A stretch of 11,418 nt of DNA from contig CALGCW010000206.1 of NCBI GenBank assembly GCA_937884385.1, forward strand, positions 1 to 11,418. The letters are read 5' to 3'. The position numbers and the translations under genes were made by a program. Every line of letters starts with the position of its first letter. The stretch's first letter is position 1. The notes under the pieces were generated by a model. The model was not told the DNA's origin. It ran no database searches and saw only the letters and a program-made list of their open reading frames with translations. Source of the stretch: an uncultured Clostridia bacterium. Lineage in GTDB: Bacteria; Bacillota; Clostridia; Oscillospirales; CAG-272. Shown in pieces: positions 7,234 to 11,418 of the stretch.

Positions 7234-7701
7234 ATGGCGGAAAAACATTCAGTAAAGATCATAGCGCAGAATAAAAAGGCGTTTCACGATTATTTCGTAG
7301 AAGAAAGATATGAGGCGGGTATTGAGCTTTTCGGTACGGAGGTAAAAAGCATACGCGCCGGCAAGGTAAATATAAAGGAATCCTACTGTGACATAAAGGA
7401 CGGTGAGGTGTTCGCCGTTGGAATGCACATAAGTCCTTACGAGCAGGGAAACGTGTTCAACAGGGATCCGTTGCGTCCAAAGAAGCTCCTTTTACACAAA
7501 AGGGAGATACTCAAGCTCTTCGGACTTGTGGCACAGAAGGGATACACTCTTATTCCTTTGCAGGTGTATCTCTCGAATTCGAGAGTTAAGGTAGAGATCG
7601 GTCTTTGCCGAGGTAAAAAGCTCTACGATAAGCGCGAGGATATGGCGCGCAACGACGCAAAGCGCGATATGGAGCGCGCGTTCAGATCACGTAATGATTA
7701 A
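7234..7701 (+). CDS. smpB: SsrA-binding protein SmpB
   Basis: SmpB binds tmRNA and carries it into stalled ribosomes, where trans-translation frees the ribosome and tags the unfinished peptide. The 155-residue length is normal. The beta-barrel begins KIIAQNKKAFHDYFVEERYEAGI, followed by GTEVKSIRAGKVNIKESY, then HISPYEQGNVFNRDPLRPKK, LLLHKREI and GYTLIPLQVYL. The basic C-terminal tail GKKLYDKREDMARNDAKRD...RAFRSR is the part that acts in the decoding centre. ATG 7234 follows the GNAT stop by 7 nt with only a weak AGGTAG, so coupling to the upstream gene is likely. The tmRNA gene (ssrA) that often lies nearby was not recognised in this window. Confidence 0.97.
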   Translation: MAEKHSVKIIAQNKKAFHDYFVEERYEAGIELFGTEVKSIRAGKVNIKESYCDIKDGEVFAVGMHISPYEQGNVFNRDPLRPKKLLLHKREILKLFGLVAQKGYTLIPLQVYLSNSRVKVEIGLCRGKKLYDKREDMARNDAKRDMERAFRSRND

Positions 7702-7714
7702 GGCGGGAATTGAA

Positions 7715-9208
7715 ATGAATATCAGCTTCGACAATCAAAAATATATTGAGCTTCAATCAAAGCATATCCGTGACAGGATCGCACAGTTTGGAGGTAAGCT
7801 CTATCTTGAATTCGGCGGCAAGCTCTTCGACGATTACCACGCGAGCCGCGTTTTGCCCGGATTTAAGCCCGATAGCAAGCTTCAGATGCTTCTTCAGCTT
7901 AAGGACAGGGCGGAGATAGTTATCGTAGTAAATACAGACGACATCGAAAAAAACAAGATACGCGGCGATCTCGGTATCACGTATGATCTTGACGTGCTTC
8001 GTCTTATCGACGCCTTCCGCAACGTCGGGCTTTACGTTGGAAGTGTGGTACTTACGAGATTTGACAGTGCACATCCCTCGGTAGCGAAGTTTGAGAGAAA
8101 GCTCACAGAGCGGGGAATTAAAATATATCACCATTATACAATTAAAGGTTATCCCTCAAACGTTGAAAAGATAGTAAGTGAGGAAGGCTTTGGTAAGAAC
8201 GAGTATATCGAGACCGAGCGCGAGCTTGTTATCGTGACGGGTCCCGGTCCCGGAAGCGGAAAGATGGCAGTTTGTCTTTCACAGCTTTATAACGACAACA
8301 AGAGGGGCATTAAGGCGGGATATGCAAAGTTTGAGACCTTCCCGATCTGGAACAAGCCTTTGCGACACCCTGTTAATCTTGCGTACGAGGCGGCAACCGC
8401 TGACCTCAATGACGTCAATATGATCGATCCGTATCATCTTGAAAAATACGGAGTTTTGTCAGTTAACTATAACCGCGACGTTGAAATTTTCCCCGTGCTT
8501 GATGCGATTTTCAAGGGAATATATGACGGTGTGTCCCCTTATTTTTCACCCACGGATATGGGTGTGAATATGGTTGGAAACTGTATTATCGATGACAAGA
8601 GTGCCGTTGATGCATCAAAACGAGAGATCGTGCGACGCTATTACGATGCGCTTTGCGCGTGCAGGGATGACGATACGGAAAGAAATAAAAATGCTGTTGC
8701 GAAGATCGAGATTTTGATGCAGCAAGCAGGCATTTCAAAGGATTACCGCAGGGTGATAGCCGCTGCAAAGGCAAAGAGCGCGGAAGCGGGCGTTCCCGCG
8801 GCTGCAATAGAGCTTTCGGACGGAAGAATTATCACGGGTAAATCCACAGAGCTTCTTGAAAGCGTCTCTGCGATGCTTCTCAATGCGCTTAAAGAGATCA
8901 CGGGCATTCCCGACGAGATACATCTGCTTTCTCCCGAGGTAATTGAGCCCGTTCGTGAGCTTAAATGCAAATATCTTTCAAGAACTTATAAAAAGCTCAA
9001 CGTTAACGAGATACTTATTGCTCTTTCCATCAGCGCGCACACGTCTGCGACTGCGGCTTACGTGCTTAAGCACCTGCCGTCCCTTGCAGGCTGTGATATC
9101 CATTCAACGGTAATGCTCTCAAGTGTCGATATGGAGGTCCTTAAAAAGCTTGGACTTAACGTCACCTGCGAGCCGAAGTATCAGATCAAGGAGATATTTA
9201 TTGGGTAA
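7715..9208 (+). CDS. DUF1846 / UPF0371 family protein of unknown function
   Basis: The 498-residue protein matches the conserved opening of the DUF1846 (UPF0371) family: DNQKYIELQSKHIRDRIAQF, then GGKLYLEFGGKLFDDYHASR and VLPGF. The family has no settled function. A glycine-rich loop, GPGPGSGK (176-183), sits after a hydrophobic strand ELVIVTGP, as in P-loop nucleotide-binding proteins. The region KFETFPIWN...HPVNLAYEAATADL follows, then an alpha-rich C-terminal half with many alanines. ATG 7715 is preferred: AAGGCGGG precedes it by 8 nt and homologues start at the equivalent MxxxFDN. The ATG at 7694 would overlap smpB by 8 nt and adds seven residues with no visible ribosome site. No signal peptide or membrane segment is seen. 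The gene lies 13 nt after smpB. Confidence 0.93.
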   Translation: MNISFDNQKYIELQSKHIRDRIAQFGGKLYLEFGGKLFDDYHASRVLPGFKPDSKLQMLLQLKDRAEIVIVVNTDDIEKNKIRGDLGITYDLDVLRLIDAFRNVGLYVGSVVLTRFDSAHPSVAKFERKLTERGIKIYHHYTIKGYPSNVEKIVSEEGFGKNEYIETERELVIVTGPGPGSGKMAVCLSQLYNDNKRGIKAGYAKFETFPIWNKPLRHPVNLAYEAATADLNDVNMIDPYHLEKYGVLSVNYNRDVEIFPVLDAIFKGIYDGVSPYFSPTDMGVNMVGNCIIDDKSAVDASKREIVRRYYDALCACRDDDTERNKNAVAKIEILMQQAGISKDYRRVIAAAKAKSAEAGVPAAAIELSDGRIITGKSTELLESVSAMLLNALKEITGIPDEIHLLSPEVIEPVRELKCKYLSRTYKKLNVNEILIALSISAHTSATAAYVLKHLPSLAGCDIHSTVMLSSVDMEVLKKLGLNVTCEPKYQIKEIFIG

Positions 9209-9231
9209 TTTTCGAGAAAAGGAGAATTTGT

Positions 9232-11037
9232 ATGAAGAAATATTATAAGCTATTTGCACTTGTATTTTTGACGTTTATATGTCTGCTTACGCTTGCTTCC
9301 TGCAACGGCGAGGATGATTACCAGTTCTCTGACGGAACACTCATCTACCGAAAGGTAGAGGGAGGCTATGAGGTCATTGGCGTTGAGGATGATGCTCCTC
9401 ACGATATCGATATTCCCACATTCGTTAATTGGGAAAGTGTCGTGAGCATCGGTTCATACGCCTTCAATAACAATGCCGATATATATACGATTAAAATGCC
9501 TAGCACTGTAAAGATAATCAAGGATTATGCAATAGGTAATTGTTGTAATCTTTTGACGGTATCCATCCCCGACGGAATTGAGAGGGTGGGAGAGACGAAT
9601 TTCTTCGATTGTCCCAATTTGGAGTATAAGAACTACGAGAACGGTAAATACGTAGGGAATAGCTCCAACCCGTATCTTGTTTTATATGAGGCTGTGGATA
9701 GGAATATCATTTATTGCGAAGTTAACAGCAGATGCAAGATCATCGGCACTGCCTTCAAATTTTGCAAGGAGCTTGAAAATGTTAAAATACCTAATGGAGT
9801 AAAGGTCATTGATAAATATGCATTTTTTGCGTGCGGATCGTTGAAAGAGCTTGTAATTCCTTCAAGTGTAAAGATTATAGGTGACTCGGCTTTTTCTAAT
9901 TGTAGTGCTCTTGAAAGGATAGAAATGTCCGATAAAATTGAGGAGATTGGAGAAAGTGCGTTTTATCTATGCAGATCCCTTGCAAGTATCTCTTTGCCAG
10001 ATACATTGAAGAAGATCAATGGTAGCTTATTTGCTGATTGCTCAAAGCTCGAATATAATGAATATGAGGGCGGATTGTATCTCGGAAACGAGAAGAATCC
10101 TTATCTTTTCCTCGCTTGTTTTGAAGATCCTACAAATTTTAAGGCTACTATTCATAAGGATACTAAGCTTATAGATTTGTACTGTAGCTTTGTAAGCTAC
10201 GGATTTGACGTTGATCTCAATATTTCCGAGATTTTTGTTCCCAAGGATAGTAAGTATTTTAAATCGATTGACGGAAATCTCTACTCAAAAGACGGAAAAA
10301 CACTTGTGAAATATGCGCCGGCAAAAGCTGATGAAGCATTCAGTGTTCCTGAGGGCGTTGAGAGGATAGGCGAATACGCTTTTTGTGATTCTTCTGTTAG
10401 GAGCGTTTATTTGCCCGACAGCGTCAATGAGTTGGGAGATCTAGTTTTTGCGTGGTCAATGGAGCTTGAGAATATTAGATTTTCCCCTAATATCAAAGAA
10501 ATCCCTATGTATGCATTCAGCGGATGTTCATCATTGGCGGCGATAGAGCTCCCGGACGGACTCAAATCCATTGGAAAAAGTTCATTCTCTAATTGTACGT
10601 CGCTTGAAAGTATTGCTTTCCCTGAAAGTCTCAAATTGATATATGAGAATGCGTTTTATGGATGTGACGCTTTAGTTAGCATTACTATTTCGGATAACAT
10701 TAATTTAATTGACTCTTCCGTCTTTAGTCAGTGCGAGCGCCTTGAAAACGTTGTAATTGGAGAAGGAACCAAAACTATTAATTCTTACATGTTTAAAGGT
10801 TGTACATCGCTAAAAGCTGTTACGCTTAATAATAGCATTACCGCAATTGAGAGGGGCGCGCTTATCGGATGCGAATCTCTTGAAAAAATAATGTTTAACG
10901 GAACGGTTGAAGAGTGGCTTGCTATTAAAAAGTATACCGATAGTTATTATGAGTATAACTGGAATTATAAGACCGGTAATTATACGGTGATTTGTACCGA
11001 CGGGAAGCTTGATAAAAACGATAATGTAATTGAATAA
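9232..11037 (+). CDS. BspA-like leucine-rich-repeat lipoprotein
   Basis: The 601-residue protein has a lipoprotein signal (MKKYYKLFALV..., lipobox LASC, lipidated C24) and should be anchored outside the cell. AAAAGGAG lies 7 nt before ATG 9232. From about residue 65 it is built of BspA-type LRR_5 repeats with the pattern xxIGxxAFxxCxxLxxIxIPxxVxxI, roughly a dozen in blocks at 68-130, 168-272 and 372-556. Two loops between repeats copy each other (130-149 and 273-292), and a further insert KSIDGNLYSKDGKTLVKYAP (344-363) is typical of BspA proteins. The end, FNGTVEEWLAI, is a usual LRR cap followed by a short beta tail. Such proteins are thought to mediate adhesion or binding of host or polysaccharide ligands; the partner is unknown. 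It is more AT-rich than its neighbours and starts 23 nt after the DUF1846 gene. An IS200-like end follows directly. Confidence 0.93.
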   Translation: MKKYYKLFALVFLTFICLLTLASCNGEDDYQFSDGTLIYRKVEGGYEVIGVEDDAPHDIDIPTFVNWESVVSIGSYAFNNNADIYTIKMPSTVKIIKDYAIGNCCNLLTVSIPDGIERVGETNFFDCPNLEYKNYENGKYVGNSSNPYLVLYEAVDRNIIYCEVNSRCKIIGTAFKFCKELENVKIPNGVKVIDKYAFFACGSLKELVIPSSVKIIGDSAFSNCSALERIEMSDKIEEIGESAFYLCRSLASISLPDTLKKINGSLFADCSKLEYNEYEGGLYLGNEKNPYLFLACFEDPTNFKATIHKDTKLIDLYCSFVSYGFDVDLNISEIFVPKDSKYFKSIDGNLYSKDGKTLVKYAPAKADEAFSVPEGVERIGEYAFCDSSVRSVYLPDSVNELGDLVFAWSMELENIRFSPNIKEIPMYAFSGCSSLAAIELPDGLKSIGKSSFSNCTSLESIAFPESLKLIYENAFYGCDALVSITISDNINLIDSSVFSQCERLENVVIGEGTKTINSYMFKGCTSLKAVTLNNSITAIERGALIGCESLEKIMFNGTVEEWLAIKKYTDSYYEYNWNYKTGNYTVICTDGKLDKNDNVIE

Positions 11038-11041
11038 TCAT

Positions 11042-11064
11042 AACCACCAGTGAAACTGGTGGTT
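11042..11064. repeat. Subterminal hairpin at the IS right end
   Basis: AACCACCAGT (11042-11051) and ACTGGTGGTT (11055-11064) are perfect 10-bp inverted arms around GAA. IS200/IS605 elements lack terminal inverted repeats and are recognised by their Y1 transposase as such subterminal hairpins on single-stranded DNA. Because it lies 5 nt after the bspA-like stop and is followed by TTT, it may also end that transcript weakly. Confidence 0.6.
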
Positions 11065-11070
11065 TGCACA

Positions 11071-11111
11071 GCCCCTATAAGGGGCAAATACAGGCTTAAC
11101 CCCTAAAGGGG
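11071..11111. repeat. Pair of short GC-rich hairpins inside the IS
   Basis: GCCCC-TATAA-GGGGC (11071-11085) and CCCC-TAAA-GGGG (11100-11111) are two near-identical stem-loops. A CACAG repeat lies on their outer sides (11067-11071 and 11112-11116). Arms of one can pair with arms of the other, so alternative folds are possible. They lie in the noncoding stretch between the transposase stop and the element's end. Confidence 0.5.
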
Positions 11112-11144
11112 CACAGAAACATAGCACTGCATTACAATTTCAGG

Positions 11145-11173
11145 CAGCCGCTCACGTGCGGCTGTCTTTTTTT
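11145..11173 (+). terminator. Intrinsic terminator blocking transcription into the IS
   Basis: CAGCCGC (11145-11151) pairs with GCGGCTG (11158-11164) over 7 bp with a 6-nt loop, followed by TCTTTTTTT ending at 11173. It faces rightward, that is, against the transposase. It would stop readthrough from the bspA-like operon; IS200 elements are known to carry terminators that shield the transposase from outside transcription. Confidence 0.75.
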
Positions 11174-11175
11174 GC

Positions 11176-11418
11176 CTACTTGGACTTGTTACCCGTAAAC
11201 GGGTCCGTATATTCGCTGATGCTCGTTTGATCCAACATATAATCTTCCTCAAGTTGATTTTTGATGTATTCTGCTATCATTTTCTTATTCTTTCCCACTG
11301 TATCAACGTAATACCCCCTACACCAAAAATGTCTCGATCTTCAAATTTGCATGCCTATCAAATATCATTAAACTACTTTTCCCCTTGAGATATCCCATAA
11401 ATTGTGCTATACTTATAT
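11176..11418 (-). pseudogene. tnpA: IS200-type Y1 transposase TnpA, frameshifted and cut by the window edge
   Basis: The minus strand reads ISIAQFMGYLKGKSSLMIF, then DRHANLK, from the window edge to about 11339, the usual middle of IS200 TnpA. That frame then breaks, giving IETFLV and a stop at 11318-11320. The family sequence resumes in another frame as RHFWCRGYYVDTVGKNKK, then AEYIKNQLEED, ending DPFTGNKSK with a stop at 11176-11178. About five residues (family YK.GN) are represented by only 4 nt, which fits a loss of about 11 nt. The putative catalytic tyrosine lies in AEYIKN (codon at 11266-11268). The HUH motif would be encoded beyond the edge. The gene is very likely inactive unless the defect is a sequencing error. 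Confidence 0.8.

Larger units (their letters stand above)
11030..11418 (-). mobile_element. IS200/IS605-family element, transposase end (partial)
   Basis: From just after the BspA-like gene to the window edge the sequence looks like the transposase-distal (right) end of an IS200-type insertion sequence. It holds a terminal perfect hairpin (11042-11064), two further short hairpins, a terminator-like hairpin (11145-11173) and the 3' part of a Y1 transposase on the minus strand. No tnpB or other cargo is seen. The outer boundary is uncertain, somewhere at 11030-11041. The other end lies outside the window. Confidence 0.65.

Noticed and set aside
6624..7262. Minus-strand open frame of 212 codons spanning the GNAT gene
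   Set aside because: It crosses the ends of three plus-strand genes with good ribosome sites and reads as low-complexity shadow sequence.
7570..7585. Perfect 16-bp palindrome CTCTCGAATTCGAGAG
   Set aside because: It lies in the middle of smpB coding for ordinary family residues (LSNSR), with no partner site nearby; chance is the simplest account.
7694..7714. Upstream ATG for the DUF1846 protein overlapping smpB
   Set aside because: The AAGGCGGG site and the family's usual N-terminus both favour ATG 7715.
7234..9231. Possible ssrA (tmRNA) gene near smpB
   Set aside because: Coding genes occupy the whole stretch, and no tRNA-like acceptor or tag-coding sequence ending in an ALAA-type peptide was recognised.
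11042..11111. Serial short repeats that might suggest a CRISPR array
   Set aside because: They are palindromic stem-loops of different sequence with irregular spacing next to a Y1 transposase, not direct repeats with uniform spacers.

Overview
The window looks like a chromosomal segment from a Gram-positive anaerobe of the Clostridia, probably an uncultured gut member of Bacillota. The evidence is a clostridial-style glycogen operon, an SmpB and a DUF1846/UPF0371 protein that read like Clostridia proteins, lipoproteins with SPase II lipoboxes, a BspA-type leucine-rich-repeat surface protein, strong purine-rich Shine-Dalgarno sites and an IS200-like element. The taxonomic call is inference from protein style; no rRNA is present.

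Left edge (1 to about 290): on the minus strand lies the N-terminal part of a protein that runs off the window, probably a DUF815-type AAA ATPase. It meets the plus-strand glycogen synthase gene head to head. Both genes lack their natural 5' ends at the same place, roughly 285-297, so this is a rearrangement or assembly junction.

Glycogen operon (about 290-6067, plus strand): a 5'-truncated glgA, then glgP, then a cytoplasmic GH13 alpha-glycosidase of the neopullulanase/cyclomaltodextrinase type. Gaps are 38 and 5 nt, and the run ends in a strong intrinsic terminator (6028-6067). Together they would build glycogen, phosphorolyse it to glucose-1-phosphate, and hydrolyse branched or short maltodextrins.

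Second operon (6088-11037, plus strand): a near-consensus extended -10 promoter drives a small lipoprotein with two Ada-like H/C metal-binding modules, a GNAT acetyltransferase, smpB (trans-translation), a DUF1846 protein with a P-loop-like glycine-rich motif, and a BspA-like LRR lipoprotein. Gaps are 7-29 nt, so the first four genes at least are probably cotranscribed.

Right edge (about 11030-11418): the structured end of an IS200/IS605-family element immediately follows the BspA-like gene. Its Y1 transposase on the minus strand is frameshifted and runs off the window. I saw no tRNA, rRNA, CRISPR array or complete mobile element. The least-explained items are the beheaded gene junction and the twin metal-binding-module lipoprotein.
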